From contig NZ_JAIJZW010000001.1 in NCBI RefSeq assembly GCF_019753765.1, positions 229,127 through 293,126 of the forward strand: 64,000 nucleotides of DNA, read 5' to 3'. This document shows, in pieces, positions 8,880 through 18,569 of this stretch (position 1 is the stretch's first letter; the number at the start of each line of letters is the position of its first letter). The stretch is from Microbacterium marinilacus. Lineage in GTDB: Bacteria > Actinomycetota > Actinomycetes > Actinomycetales > Microbacteriaceae. The notes below the pieces were generated by a model that saw nothing but the letters and a program-made list of their open reading frames with translations, was not told the DNA's origin and made no database searches. The translations under genes were made by a program, and so were the position numbers.

Positions 8880-9992
8880 ATGTCTGCCCCGATCGAGGAC
8901 TTCTACGCGGTGATCCCCGCGGGCGGCGTCGGCTCCCGCCTGTGGCCCCTCTCCCGAGCGGAGGCGCCGAAGTTCCTCCACGACCTGACCGGGTCGGGAG
9001 TGTCCCTGCTGCGCAACACCTGGGACCGCCTGCTGCCGCTGACCGGGCCCGGCCGCATCGCGGTCGTCACGGGGAAGGCCCACGAGCAGCGCGTCGAGGA
9101 GGAGCTGCCGGACATCGACCCGGCCAACGTCTTCATCGAGTCGTCGCAGCGCGAGTCGGCGGCGGCGATCGGGCTGGCGGCCGCGATCCTGCAGCGGCGC
9201 GAGCCCGGCGTGATCATCGGCTCGTTCGCGGCGGACCATCACATCTCGCGCCCGCGGGCGTTCGACTTCGCGGTGCAGCAGGCGGTGGCGGCAGCGCGCG
9301 CCGGCTACATCTCCACGATCGGCATCGCGCCGACCGAGCCGTCCGTCGGCTTCGGGTACATCCAGCTGGGCGACGAGATCGACGTCGAGGGCGCGCCCAT
9401 GGCCGCGATCGTGGAGCGCTTCGTCGAGAAGCCCGATCTGGAGACCGCCCGCCGCTACTACGCCGACCGCAGCTTCCTCTGGAACGCGGGCATGTTCATC
9501 TCGCGGGCCGACGTGCTGCTCGCGGAGCTCGCGGCGAACGAGCCCGAGCTGCACGCGGGGCTCCTCGAGATCGCCGAGGCGTGGGACACGGATCGCCGGC
9601 AGGAGGTCTGCGACCGCGTGTGGCCCGACCTGAAGAAGATCGCCATCGACTACGCCGTCGCCGAGCCGGCCGCGCAGAAGGGGCGCCTGGCGGTCGTGCC
9701 GGGTCACTTCGACTGGGACGACGTGGGCGACTTCGCGAGCCTCGCGAAGCTGATCTCGGGCGGCCGGTCGGACGAGATGTCGATCCTCGGGCAGAACGAC
9801 CGCGTGCTCGTCGACGAGTCGACGGGGCTCGTGGTCTCGCAGACCGACCGCGTGATCGCCGTCGTCGGCGTCGAGGGGCTCATCGTGGTCGACACCGCCG
9901 ACGCGCTCCTGGTCACCAACAGCGAGCACGCCCAGCGCGTCAAGAGCGTGGTCGGCGCGCTGCACGCGCGCGGCAGCGACAGCGTGCTCTGA
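8880..9992 (+). CDS. manC: Mannose-1-phosphate guanylyltransferase
   Basis: The enzyme makes GDP-mannose from mannose-1-phosphate and GTP for surface glycans. The nucleotidyltransferase motif AVIPAGGVGSRLWPLSRAEAPK starts near residue 10, followed by ADHHISRP, the VEKP motif and FLWNAGMF. The length of 370 residues is that of the actinobacterial single-domain form without the isomerase half. The ATG at 8880 has TAGCCT seven bases upstream, so the transcript is probably leaderless. It is divergent from sdhC and stands alone. Other nucleotidyltransferase sugars cannot be fully excluded. Confidence 0.88.
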   Translation: MSAPIEDFYAVIPAGGVGSRLWPLSRAEAPKFLHDLTGSGVSLLRNTWDRLLPLTGPGRIAVVTGKAHEQRVEEELPDIDPANVFIESSQRESAAAIGLAAAILQRREPGVIIGSFAADHHISRPRAFDFAVQQAVAAARAGYISTIGIAPTEPSVGFGYIQLGDEIDVEGAPMAAIVERFVEKPDLETARRYYADRSFLWNAGMFISRADVLLAELAANEPELHAGLLEIAEAWDTDRRQEVCDRVWPDLKKIAIDYAVAEPAAQKGRLAVVPGHFDWDDVGDFASLAKLISGGRSDEMSILGQNDRVLVDESTGLVVSQTDRVIAVVGVEGLIVVDTADALLVTNSEHAQRVKSVVGALHARGSDSVL

Positions 9993-10154
9993 CCGCGCGG
10001 CCCGAGACGGGTTTGTAACTATCGCGTTTCAGGGGGACGATCTGCGCGGAATGCACGGTCGGCGTTCTGTACCGTGTGCATATTCGCCCCGCACCCGGTC
10101 GGGGCCTCTGACGTCCCGCTCAGTCTGCGGGTCTCGTTGTTCATGGAGGACAGT

Positions 10155-11249
10155 GTGATCAGGACCACCCGGAAGGCCGGCCTCGCCGGTCTCGCGATCG
10201 TCTCCTCGGCGATCCTTCTCGCCGGCTGCGGCGCCGCCCCGGAGGAGGACACCGCCGGCGGCGGCGAGGAGGCCAGCGACTTCCTCCCCTGCATGGTCTC
10301 GGACTTCGGCGGCTTCGACGACAAGTCCTTCAACGAGATCAGCTACAACGGCCTGATGGCCGCCGGCGAGGAGCTCGGCGTCGAGCCGCTCACCGTCCAG
10401 TCCGAGGACGAGTCGGAGTACGAGGGCAACGTCTCGGGCCTGGTGGACCAGGGCTGCGACCTGATCCTCACCGTCGGCTTCGCGCTCGCGCAGGCGACGA
10501 ACGACGCGGCGGCCGCGAACCCCGAGATCCACTTCGTCTCGATCGACGACCCGGTGGACCTCGACGGCGACGGCGACACCGACCAGCCGAACGTCAAGGG
10601 GCTGCTCTACGACACCGCCCAGTCGGCGTTCCTCGCCGGCTACGCGGCGGCCTCGATCAGCGAGTCCGACAAGGTCGGCACCTTCGGCGGTGCGGCGTAC
10701 CCGACCGTGACGGTGTTCATGGACGGCTTCCGCCAGGGCGTCGAGTACTGGAACGAGCAGAAGGGCGAGGACGTCCAGGTCATCGGCTGGGACGGCGAGG
10801 ACGGCGTCTTCACCGGCAACTTCAAGGCCGAGCCCGCGGCGGTCAACGCCGCGCAGGGCATCATCGACCAGGGCGTCGACGTGATCCTGCCCGTCGGCGG
10901 ACCGATCTACCAGAGCGCCGCGTCCGCGATCCGCGACTCCGGCCGCGACATCGCCCTCGTCGGCACGGACGCCGACGTGTACGAGAGCGACCCGAGCGTC
11001 GCCGACCTGCTGCTGACGTCGATCCGCAAGGGCATGGACGTCAGCGTGGAGGAGACCGTGCTCGCGGCCGCCGCCGGTGACTTCGACGCCGCCCCGTACG
11101 TCGGCACGCTCGAGAACGGCGGCGTCTCGCTCGCGTCGTTCCACGACTACGAGGACCGCGTCTCCGACGACGTCAAGGCGGAGCTCGAGGAGATCACCGC
11201 CGGGATCATCGACGGCTCGATCACCGTCGACTCGTACCTCGCGGGCTGA
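10155..11249 (+). CDS. BMP-family nucleoside-binding lipoprotein of an ABC importer
   Basis: This is the PnrA/BMP-type solute receptor. From GTG at 10155 (GGAGG ends five bases earlier) it has a lipoprotein signal peptide ending in LLAGC, with the lipidated cysteine at 25. The mature protein shows the family motifs DFGGFDDKSFNEISYNGL and GYAAASISESDKVGTFGG. An in-frame ATG at 10143 is possible but lies over the ribosome-binding site. Downstream are the ATPase, two permeases and three nucleoside catabolic genes, so nucleosides are the likely ligands. An imperfect repeat (TGCACGGT at 10052, ACCGTGTGCA at 10071) lies in its promoter region. Confidence 0.92.
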   Translation: MIRTTRKAGLAGLAIVSSAILLAGCGAAPEEDTAGGGEEASDFLPCMVSDFGGFDDKSFNEISYNGLMAAGEELGVEPLTVQSEDESEYEGNVSGLVDQGCDLILTVGFALAQATNDAAAANPEIHFVSIDDPVDLDGDGDTDQPNVKGLLYDTAQSAFLAGYAAASISESDKVGTFGGAAYPTVTVFMDGFRQGVEYWNEQKGEDVQVIGWDGEDGVFTGNFKAEPAAVNAAQGIIDQGVDVILPVGGPIYQSAASAIRDSGRDIALVGTDADVYESDPSVADLLLTSIRKGMDVSVEETVLAAAAGDFDAAPYVGTLENGGVSLASFHDYEDRVSDDVKAELEEITAGIIDGSITVDSYLAG

Positions 11250-11273
11250 TCCCCGCGCACTTCCCCGCGCACT

Positions 11274-11306
11274 GGGTGGGAGGGCCGGTCGCCGGTCCTC
11301 CCACCC
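11274..11306 (+). terminator. Hairpin between receptor and ATPase genes
   Basis: GGGTGGGAGG (11274-11283) pairs with CCTCCCACCC (11297-11306), with further inner pairing of GCCGG and CCGGT, followed by GTTTCT. It should end most receptor transcripts. The ATPase gene has its own -10-like TAGGAT at 11327. Confidence 0.8.
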
Positions 11307-11339
11307 GTTTCTCTGTCCCGTCTCGTTAGGATCGGCCCC

Positions 11340-12860
11340 ATGAAGCTCGAGCTCCGCGGCATCACGAAGCGCTTCGGAAGCCTCGTCGCGAACGACCACA
11401 TCGACCTGGTCGTCGAACCCGGCGAGATCCACTGTCTTCTGGGCGAGAACGGCGCCGGGAAGTCGACGCTGATGAACGTCCTCTACGGCCTCTACCGCGC
11501 CGAGGAGGGCACCATCCTCCTGGACGACCAGCCCCAGCTGTTCGACGGCCCGGGCGAGGCCATGCGCGCGGGCATCGGCATGGTGCACCAGCACTTCATG
11601 CTCGTGCCGGTCTTCACCGTCGCCGAGAACGTGATGCTGGGCCACGAGCCCACGCGTGCCGGCGGTCGCCTCGACCTCGACGCCGCGCGCGCGATGGTGC
11701 GCGACATCTCGGCGCGCTTCGGCTTCGACGTCGATCCCGACGCCGTCGTCGAGGAGCTGCCGGTGGGTGTGCAGCAGCGCGTCGAGATCATCAAGGCGCT
11801 GTCGCGCGACGCGAAGGTGCTCGTCTTCGACGAGCCGACGGCCGTGCTCACCCCGCAGGAGACCGACGAGCTGATGGGCATCATGCGCCAGCTCAAGGCC
11901 GCGGGAACCTCGATCGTCTTCATCACGCACAAGCTGCGCGAGGTGCGCGAGGTCGCCGACCGGATCACGGTGATCCGCCTCGGCAAGGTCGTCGGAGAGG
12001 CCTCGCCGACCGCGTCGAACGCGGAGCTGGCATCGCTCATGGTCGGCCGCGCGGTCGAGCTGACGGTGGCGAAGGCGCCCTCGACCGGCACCCAGGACGC
12101 GCTCGTCGTCGAGGGGCTCACCGTGCGCGACGCCTCGGGGCAGCCGGTGGTCGACGACGTCAGCTTCACCGTCCGCAGCGGCGAGATCCTGGCGATCGCC
12201 GGTGTCCAGGGCAACGGCCAGACCGAGCTCACGGAGGCGCTGCTCGGGCTGCAGGAGAGGGTCGCCGGCCGCATCCGGCTCGACGGCGCCGAGCTCGCCG
12301 GGGCGACCCCGCGCCGGATCCTCGACGCGGGAGTCGGGTTCGTGCCGGAGGACCGCACCGAGGACGGCCTCGTCGCGGGGATGACCGTGGCGGAGAACCT
12401 CATGCTCGACAGGTCGTCGGGCGCGCCGTTCGTGCGGCGCGGCACCGTGCAGCGCGCCGCGCTTCGCGACTTCGCCGCCGAGAAGGTGGCGCAGTACGAC
12501 GTGCGGCCCGCGTCGATCGACGCGCAGGCCGGCCAGCTCTCCGGCGGCAACCAGCAGAAGGTCGTCATCGCCCGCGAGCTCAGCAGGCCGCTGCGGCTGC
12601 TCGTGGCCTCCCAGCCCACGCGCGGCGTGGACGTCGGGTCGATCGAGTTCATCCACAAGCGCATCGTCGAGACCCGGGACGAGGGCGTCCCGGTGGTGGT
12701 CGTCTCCACCGAGCTCGACGAGGTCAGCGCGCTGGCCGACAGGATCCTGGTGATGTATCGCGGCCGCGTGGTCGGCATCGTCGCGGGCGACACGCCGCGC
12801 GAGGTGCTCGGCCTGATGATGGCGGGCGAGCACGCCGGCGGAGAGGAGCACGCGGCATGA
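11340..12860 (+). CDS. ABC transporter ATPase for nucleosides (two ATPase domains)
   Basis: This 506-residue RbsA/NupA-type protein holds two ATPase domains. The N-terminal one has an intact Walker A GENGAGKS at 35-42 and Walker B LVFDEPT. The C-terminal one has a degenerate Walker A (GVQGNGQTEL), a good LSGGNQQK signature and a Walker B region reading VASQPTRG, in which the catalytic carboxylates are lost. This asymmetry is usual for sugar/nucleoside importers. TAGGAT lies seven bases before the ATG, so it has its own leaderless promoter. Its stop overlaps the first permease (ATGA). Confidence 0.93.
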   Translation: MKLELRGITKRFGSLVANDHIDLVVEPGEIHCLLGENGAGKSTLMNVLYGLYRAEEGTILLDDQPQLFDGPGEAMRAGIGMVHQHFMLVPVFTVAENVMLGHEPTRAGGRLDLDAARAMVRDISARFGFDVDPDAVVEELPVGVQQRVEIIKALSRDAKVLVFDEPTAVLTPQETDELMGIMRQLKAAGTSIVFITHKLREVREVADRITVIRLGKVVGEASPTASNAELASLMVGRAVELTVAKAPSTGTQDALVVEGLTVRDASGQPVVDDVSFTVRSGEILAIAGVQGNGQTELTEALLGLQERVAGRIRLDGAELAGATPRRILDAGVGFVPEDRTEDGLVAGMTVAENLMLDRSSGAPFVRRGTVQRAALRDFAAEKVAQYDVRPASIDAQAGQLSGGNQQKVVIARELSRPLRLLVASQPTRGVDVGSIEFIHKRIVETRDEGVPVVVVSTELDEVSALADRILVMYRGRVVGIVAGDTPREVLGLMMAGEHAGGEEHAA

Positions 12861-14119
12861 CCGCGGACGAGACGCAGCCCCCCTCGCGGTGGCATCTGGC
12901 GGCCCGGCAGATCACCCAGGGGAGCGCCGCGATCGTCGTGCTCGCGGTGCTGCTCGCGTTCGCGATCGGCGGCGTGATGATCGCCGTGACCGACGCGGAC
13001 GTGCAGCGCGCCGCCGGCTACTTCTTCGCGCGGCCGGGGGACACCATCGTCGCCGCCGCGGAGGCGGTCTTCGGCGGCTACGCGGCGCTGTTCCGCGGCT
13101 CGATCTACAACTACGAGGCCGAGACCTTCGCCCGCGCCATCCGTCCGATCACCGACACGCTCACGTTCGCGACGCCGCTCATCGCCGCGGGCCTCGGCGT
13201 GGCGCTCGCGTTCCGCATCGGCATGTTCAACATCGGCGGACGCGGCCAGATGCTGGTCGCGGCGTCCGCGGCGGGCTGGGTCGGCTTCGCCGTCGAGCTG
13301 CCCTGGGGCCTGCACCTGCTCGTCGCGCTCGTCGCGGGCGTGGCAGCCGGCGCTCTCTGGGGCGGCATCGCGGGCCTGCTCAAGGCCCGCACCGGCGCAC
13401 ACGAGGTGATCGTCACGATCATGCTCAACTACATCGCGTACTACCTGGTGTCGTGGATGCTGCGGACGCCGGGGCTGCTGCAGGCGCCCGGGTCGATCAA
13501 CCCGAAGACGCCGGCGATGCAGGAGACCGCGGTGCTGCCCGCGCTGCTCGGACCGCAGTTCAAGCTGCACCTCGGCTTCGTCCTCGTCATCGCGGCGACC
13601 GTGCTCGTGTGGTGGCTGCTGAACCGCTCGAGCCTCGGCTTCCGCTTCCGCGCGGTGGGGGAGAACCCGAGCGCCGCGCGCGTGGCGGGCATCGACGTGA
13701 AGCGGATGTACATCGTGGGCATGCTGCTCGCCGGCGGGCTCGTCGGCCTCGCCGGCGTGATCGAGGTGCTGGGCACCACCACGTCCGGCTTCACGTCCGC
13801 CGTCGACGCCGGCATCGGATTCGACGCGATCACGGTGGCGCTGCTCGGACGCTCGACCCCCTGGGGCACGTTCGCCGCCGGCCTGCTGTTCGGCGCGCTG
13901 AAGGCCGGCAGCTTCACGATGAAGACCGCCGAGCAGATCCCGCTCGAGATCGTGACCGTCGTGCAGGCCCTGATCGTGCTGTTCATCGCCGCGCCGCCGC
14001 TGGTGCGCGCGATCTTCGGGCTGCCCTCGCCCGAGCGCACCCGCCGCCGCCAGGAGCGCGCGCACCGCCGGCAGCAGCGCCTCGAGGTGCTCGCCGCCGA
14101 GAAGGAGACGGCCCGATGA
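12857..14119 (+). CDS. ABC transporter permease for nucleosides, subunit 1
   Basis: This is a membrane protein of 420 residues in the BPD_transp_2 family. It shows many hydrophobic spans and the family loop FRIGMFNIGGRGQMLVAA, then GFRFRAVGENPSAARVAGI, the coupling region to the ATPase. The C-terminus is basic and cytoplasmic (RTRRRQERAHRRQQR). It overlaps the ATPase gene and the second permease by four bases each, consistent with a 1:1 heterodimeric pore. Confidence 0.92.
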   Translation: MTADETQPPSRWHLAARQITQGSAAIVVLAVLLAFAIGGVMIAVTDADVQRAAGYFFARPGDTIVAAAEAVFGGYAALFRGSIYNYEAETFARAIRPITDTLTFATPLIAAGLGVALAFRIGMFNIGGRGQMLVAASAAGWVGFAVELPWGLHLLVALVAGVAAGALWGGIAGLLKARTGAHEVIVTIMLNYIAYYLVSWMLRTPGLLQAPGSINPKTPAMQETAVLPALLGPQFKLHLGFVLVIAATVLVWWLLNRSSLGFRFRAVGENPSAARVAGIDVKRMYIVGMLLAGGLVGLAGVIEVLGTTTSGFTSAVDAGIGFDAITVALLGRSTPWGTFAAGLLFGALKAGSFTMKTAEQIPLEIVTVVQALIVLFIAAPPLVRAIFGLPSPERTRRRQERAHRRQQRLEVLAAEKETAR

Positions 14120-15384
14120 GCCTCGCACCCGCGGCCCTGCCCGTCGCGACCTCGACGCAGCGCAGCTGGAAGACGCCGATCGCGCTCGCGCTGTTCGCCG
14201 TGCTGCTGGCGCTGCTCGCTCTCGCCGCCCCGCGCGAGGGCGACGCCACCTTCCGCTTCGCGTCCGGCGGCGACGCGTTCGCGCTGCCCGACCTCGTCAC
14301 GCCGGCGATGCCGGCGATGTGGATCGCCGTCGCGCTGCTCGCGGCGCTCACGGCCGCGGCGGCGTTCTTCGTCCGCGGCGGCGGCCGGACGCCGCTGTGG
14401 GCGGTTGTCGCCTACGTCGTGATCTTCGTCTTCGGCTTCCTGTCCTGGGCCGCCGCCGGGCAGGCGGTGCCGATCACCGGGCTGCTCGCGGGCGCGCTGG
14501 GCGTGGCCGTGCCGCTGATCTTCGGCGCCCTCGGCGGGGTGCTCGGCGAGCGCGTCGGCGTGGTCAACATCGCGATCGAGGCGCAGCTGCTCAGCGGCGC
14601 GTTCACCTCCGCGATGGTCGCGTCGCTCACGGGGCAGCCGCTGCTCGGCCTGGTCGCGGCGATGGTCGCCGGGGCGCTCGTCGGCCTGCTGCTCGGCGTG
14701 TTCGCGATCGTCTACGTGGTCGACCAGGTGATCGTCGGCGTGGTGCTCAACGTGCTCGTGGTGGGGGTGACGAGCTTCCTGTACTCGCAGATCCTGCAGC
14801 CGAACGCGGCGACGCTCAACACGCCGCCGCGCTTCGAGCGCATCCCGATCCCGCTGCTGTCGGACATCCCCGTGATCGGGCCGGTCCTGTTCCAGCAGAC
14901 GGTCCTCGTGTACGTGATGTACGCGGTGGTCGCGGCGGTCACCTTCGCGATGTTCCACACGCGCTGGGGGCTGCGGGTACGTGCTGTCGGCGAGCACCCC
15001 AAGGCCGCCGACACGGTCGGCATCCGGGTAGGCCGCACGCGGATGACGACGGTGCTGATCGCCGGCGCGATCGCCGGCGCCGGCGGGACGGTGTTCACGG
15101 TGGGGAGCGCCACCCCGTTCGGTCAGGAGATGACCAACGGCGCCGGATACATCGCCCTCGCGGCGGTCATCTTCGGCCAGTGGCATCCGGTCAAGGCCAC
15201 CCTCGCGGCGCTGCTGTTCGGGTTCGCCTCGAACCTGCAGAACACCCTCAAGGTGATCGGCTCGCCCGTCCCGAGCGAGTTCATGCTGATGCTGCCGTAC
15301 CTCGTGACGATCTTCGTCGTCGCGGGGGTCGTGGGCCGCTCCCGGGGCCCGGCGGCCGCGGGACAGCCGTATGTCAAGGGATGA
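14116..15384 (+). CDS. ABC transporter permease for nucleosides, subunit 2
   Basis: This second permease (422 residues) pairs with the product of the preceding gene. It has the family segments GERVGVVNIAIEAQLL and GLRVRAVGEHPKAADTVGI, and hydrophobic spans throughout. The ATG overlaps the preceding stop as ATGA. The next gene, cytidine deaminase, begins immediately after the stop. Confidence 0.92.
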   Translation: MSLAPAALPVATSTQRSWKTPIALALFAVLLALLALAAPREGDATFRFASGGDAFALPDLVTPAMPAMWIAVALLAALTAAAAFFVRGGGRTPLWAVVAYVVIFVFGFLSWAAAGQAVPITGLLAGALGVAVPLIFGALGGVLGERVGVVNIAIEAQLLSGAFTSAMVASLTGQPLLGLVAAMVAGALVGLLLGVFAIVYVVDQVIVGVVLNVLVVGVTSFLYSQILQPNAATLNTPPRFERIPIPLLSDIPVIGPVLFQQTVLVYVMYAVVAAVTFAMFHTRWGLRVRAVGEHPKAADTVGIRVGRTRMTTVLIAGAIAGAGGTVFTVGSATPFGQEMTNGAGYIALAAVIFGQWHPVKATLAALLFGFASNLQNTLKVIGSPVPSEFMLMLPYLVTIFVVAGVVGRSRGPAAAGQPYVKG

Positions 15385-15385
15385 G

Positions 15386-15832
15386 ATGACCGACGACCGG
15401 AACGCCCCGGAGGGGGCCGGCGGCGCGCGCGCCGGCGACATCGACTGGGATTCGCTGCGCGCGGTGGCGACGGAGGCGATGGAGCACGCCTACGCCCCGT
15501 ACTCCCGCTACCGCGTGGGCGCCGCGGCGCTCGTGTCCGACGGGCGGATCGTCTCGGGCTGCAACGTCGAGAACGCCGCCTTCGGCGTGACGCTGTGCGC
15601 CGAGTGCGGTCTCGTGTCGGAGCTGCACCGTTCGGGAGGCGGCCGGCTCGTGGCGTTCGTGTGCGTCGACGGCAAGGGCGCCACGCTGATGCCGTGCGGC
15701 CGGTGCAGGCAGCTGCTGTTCGAGCACGCCCTTCCCGGCATGCTGCTCGAGACCGTCTCGGGCATCCGCACGATCGACGAGGTGCTGCCCGACGCGTTCG
15801 GGCCCCGCAACCTCGAGGAGGCAGGACGATGA
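15386..15832 (+). CDS. cdd: Cytidine deaminase
   Basis: The enzyme deaminates cytidine and deoxycytidine to uridine forms after uptake. Zinc and catalytic motifs are intact: the CAECG core containing the catalytic Glu, and PCGRCRQLL. The start at 15386 follows AAGGGA and gives 148 residues. An upstream ATG at 15371 in the same frame would add five residues and overlap the permease. The stop overlaps the thymidine phosphorylase start (ATGA). Confidence 0.94.
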   Translation: MTDDRNAPEGAGGARAGDIDWDSLRAVATEAMEHAYAPYSRYRVGAAALVSDGRIVSGCNVENAAFGVTLCAECGLVSELHRSGGGRLVAFVCVDGKGATLMPCGRCRQLLFEHALPGMLLETVSGIRTIDEVLPDAFGPRNLEEAGR

Positions 15833-17151
15833 CCGACATGCCCACCGCACCCGAGCCGTTCGACGCCGTCGACGTCATCCGCGCCAAGCGCGACGGCGGC
15901 CGGGTGCCCGAGGACGCGCTGCGCTGGATGGTCGACGCCTTCACCCGCGGCTACGTCGCCGATGCCCAGATGTCGGCGTTCGCGATGGCGGTGCTGCTCA
16001 ACGGCATGGAGCGGGACGAGATCCGCGTGATGACCGACGCGATGATCGCCTCGGGGGAGCGGATGCGTTTCGCGGGGCTCGGCAAGCCGACGGTGGACAA
16101 GCACTCGACGGGCGGCGTCGGCGACAAGATCACGCTGCCGCTCGCCCCGCTCGTCGCGGCGTTCGGCGTCGCGGTGCCACAGCTGTCCGGACGCGGGCTC
16201 GGTCACACCGGGGGCACGCTCGACAAGCTCGAGTCGATCCCCGGCTGGCGGGCGGCGCTGTCGAACGACGAGCTGACCGCGCAGCTGCGCGACGTCGGCG
16301 CCGTGATCTGCGCGGCGGGCTCCGGGCTCGCCCCGGCCGACAAGCGCCTGTACGCGCTGCGCGACGTGACGGGCACGGTGGAGGCCATCCCGCTGATCGC
16401 GTCGAGCATCATGTCGAAGAAGATCGCCGAGGGCACCGACGCGCTGGTGCTGGACGTGAAGTTCGGCTCGGGCGCGTTCATGAAGGACTTCGAGCGGGCC
16501 AGCGAGCTGGCGCGCACGATGGTCGAGCTCGGCACCGACTCGGGCGTGCGCACCATCGCTCTGCTGACCGACATGGACACGCCGCTCGGTCTGACGATCG
16601 GCAACGCGAACGAGGTGCGCGAGTCGGTGGAGGTGCTCGCCGGCGGGGGCCCCGCCGACGTCGTGGAGCTGACGGTCGCGCTCGCGCGCGAGATGCTCGC
16701 GCTCGCCGGACAGCCGGACGCCGACGTGGCGGAGGCGCTGCGCGACGGCCGCGCCATGGACGCCTGGCGCCGCATGATCACGGCGCAGGGCGGCGACCCC
16801 GACGCCCGGCTGCCCGAGCCCGCCGAGACCCACACGGTGACCGCGCCGTCCGACGGCTTCGTGACCCGTATGGCGGCCTTCGAGTTCGGCGTCGCTGCCT
16901 GGCGTCTCGGAGCCGGACGTGCCCGTGCCGATGACGCCGTGCTGCACGAGGCGGGCATCGACCTGCACGTGAAGCCGGGGGACAGGGTCGTGGCGGGCCA
17001 GCCGCTGTTCACGATCGGCGGACCGGACGACAGCCGCTTCGGTCGTGCCCTCGACACGCTGGAGGGCGCATGGGGGATCGGCGACGCCGCGCCCGAGCGC
17101 TCGGCGCTCGTGCGCGAGTACGTCCGGGGCGACGAGCCCCTGGCACGATAG
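15829..17151 (+). CDS. deoA: Thymidine (pyrimidine-nucleoside) phosphorylase
   Basis: The enzyme splits thymidine with phosphate to thymine and deoxyribose-1-phosphate. Family motifs VDKHSTGGVGDKI and SGRGLGHTGGTLDKLESIPG are intact, and the 440-residue length is typical. It overlaps cdd by four bases. Deoxyribose-1-phosphate made here could be isomerised by the phosphohexomutase family enzyme encoded at 45275-46933. Confidence 0.96.
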   Translation: MTDMPTAPEPFDAVDVIRAKRDGGRVPEDALRWMVDAFTRGYVADAQMSAFAMAVLLNGMERDEIRVMTDAMIASGERMRFAGLGKPTVDKHSTGGVGDKITLPLAPLVAAFGVAVPQLSGRGLGHTGGTLDKLESIPGWRAALSNDELTAQLRDVGAVICAAGSGLAPADKRLYALRDVTGTVEAIPLIASSIMSKKIAEGTDALVLDVKFGSGAFMKDFERASELARTMVELGTDSGVRTIALLTDMDTPLGLTIGNANEVRESVEVLAGGGPADVVELTVALAREMLALAGQPDADVAEALRDGRAMDAWRRMITAQGGDPDARLPEPAETHTVTAPSDGFVTRMAAFEFGVAAWRLGAGRARADDAVLHEAGIDLHVKPGDRVVAGQPLFTIGGPDDSRFGRALDTLEGAWGIGDAAPERSALVREYVRGDEPLAR

Positions 17152-17228
17152 CCGTCGGTCGCGACATCATGATCCAGCGGGGCGCCGCCCGGCCGCCCGC
17201 CCACCCATCCCGCAGCTCAGGAGCTCCC

Positions 17229-18341
17229 ATGATCGATCCGTTCGGAGACGCCCGCGTGCAGGGCGTGTCGATCCGCAGCCTGCCCAAGGTGTCCCTGCAC
17301 GACCACCTCGACGGCGGCCTGCGCCCCGACACGGTGGTCGAGCTGGCGGACGCCGCGGGCGTCGAGCTGCCCGAGACCGATCCCGCGCGTCTCGCGTCCT
17401 GGTTCGCCCGGCAGAGCGACTCCGGCTCGCTCGTGAAGTACCTCGAGACGTTCTCGGTCACGAACGCGGTCATGCAGACCCGCGAGGGACTCACGCGCGT
17501 GGCGCGCGAGTTCGTCGAGGACCTCGCCGAGGACGGCGTGATCTACGGCGAGGTGCGCTGGGCGCCCGAGCTGCACGTGACCGCCGGGCTGTCGCTCGAG
17601 GAGGCGGTCGAGGCCGTGCAGGAGGGGATCGAGCAGGGCGAGGACGCCGCGGACGACGCCGGGCGCGGCATCCGCGTGTCGCAGCTGCTCACCGCGCTGC
17701 GTCAGGGGGACCGCTCCGCGGAGATCGCGCGCCTCGCCGTCGACTTCCGCGAGGACGGCGTGGTCGGCTTCGACCTCGCCGGGCCCGAGGACGGCTTCCC
17801 GCCGTCCGGCCATCGCGAGGCCATCGACATCGTCGGCCGCGCGTTCCTGCCGACGACGATCCACGCCGGTGAGGCCGCAGGCCTCGACTCGATCCGCTCG
17901 GCGCTGCTCGACGGACGCGCCCTTCGGCTCGGACACGGCGTGCGGATCGCGGAGGACCTCGAGGTGGTCACCCGCAAGGGCGAGGAGGTGCGCGTGCGCT
18001 TCGGCGACCTCGCGCGCTGGGTGCGCGACCGGGAGATCCCCCTCGAGCTGGCGCCCACGTCCAACCTGCACTCGGGCGCGATCGCGGCGTGGGGCACGCA
18101 GCTCGAGGACCACCCCTTCGATCTGCTGTACCAGCTGGGGTTCGCGGTGACGGTCAACACGGACAACCGGCTGATGAGCCGGACGTCCCTCACCCGAGAG
18201 CTCGCGCAGCTCGTCGCGGCCTTCGACTACGGCCTCGACGACCTCGAGGCGTTCCAGCTCAACGCGGCCGCCGGCGCCTTCCTGCCGGTCGAGGAGCGCG
18301 AGGAGCTCATCGAGCTGATCGGCGAGGGCTTCGACGCCTGA
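17229..18341 (+). CDS. add: Adenosine deaminase
   Basis: The enzyme deaminates adenosine and deoxyadenosine. Zinc ligands are visible in HDHLDGG (His24, His26), the TIHAGEAAG motif, GHGVRI and NTDNRLMS near the end. The ATG at 17229 follows AGGAG and gives 370 residues. It lies 77 bases after deoA, in the same orientation, as the last gene of the nucleoside uptake and breakdown module. Confidence 0.95.
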   Translation: MIDPFGDARVQGVSIRSLPKVSLHDHLDGGLRPDTVVELADAAGVELPETDPARLASWFARQSDSGSLVKYLETFSVTNAVMQTREGLTRVAREFVEDLAEDGVIYGEVRWAPELHVTAGLSLEEAVEAVQEGIEQGEDAADDAGRGIRVSQLLTALRQGDRSAEIARLAVDFREDGVVGFDLAGPEDGFPPSGHREAIDIVGRAFLPTTIHAGEAAGLDSIRSALLDGRALRLGHGVRIAEDLEVVTRKGEEVRVRFGDLARWVRDREIPLELAPTSNLHSGAIAAWGTQLEDHPFDLLYQLGFAVTVNTDNRLMSRTSLTRELAQLVAAFDYGLDDLEAFQLNAAAGAFLPVEEREELIELIGEGFDA

Positions 18342-18369
18342 TCCCAGGTCGTGAGCGGCGGGCGCCGCC

Positions 18370-18429
18370 GACGGGCGCGAGCCTGCCCCGATGGGCGCGA
18401 GCCTGCCCGGACGGTCGCCGTCTTGCCGT
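18370..18429. repeat. 20-bp tandem repeat after add
   Basis: Two near-identical units, GACGGGCGCGAGCCTGCCCC and GATGGGCGCGAGCCTGCCCG, are followed by a decayed third unit. The 18342-18569 gap holds nothing else obvious except the promoter region of the next gene. Confidence 0.7.
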
Positions 18430-18496
18430 GGGCGCGGGGGACGGGAGTGGTGTAGCGTCTGATCCGGATTCCGCAGGATTCCGTATGAGAACAGGG

Positions 18497-18512
18497 TGTT
18501 CGTTATTAGAAC
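18497..18512. promoter_or_regulatory. Candidate IclR-type operator before the transporter gene
   Basis: TGTTCGTTATTAGAAC has palindromic ends (GTTC / GAAC) and matches 14 of 16 bases of a site at 24656-24671 in front of the IclR gene. It lies about 57 bases before the transporter ATG. Two GGATTCCG copies lie just upstream. Confidence 0.55.
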
Positions 18513-18569
18513 TCCGACACTCGCTCCGGCGCGACGATGCGCCGGGCCGTCTCGACCAAAGGAGGTCAG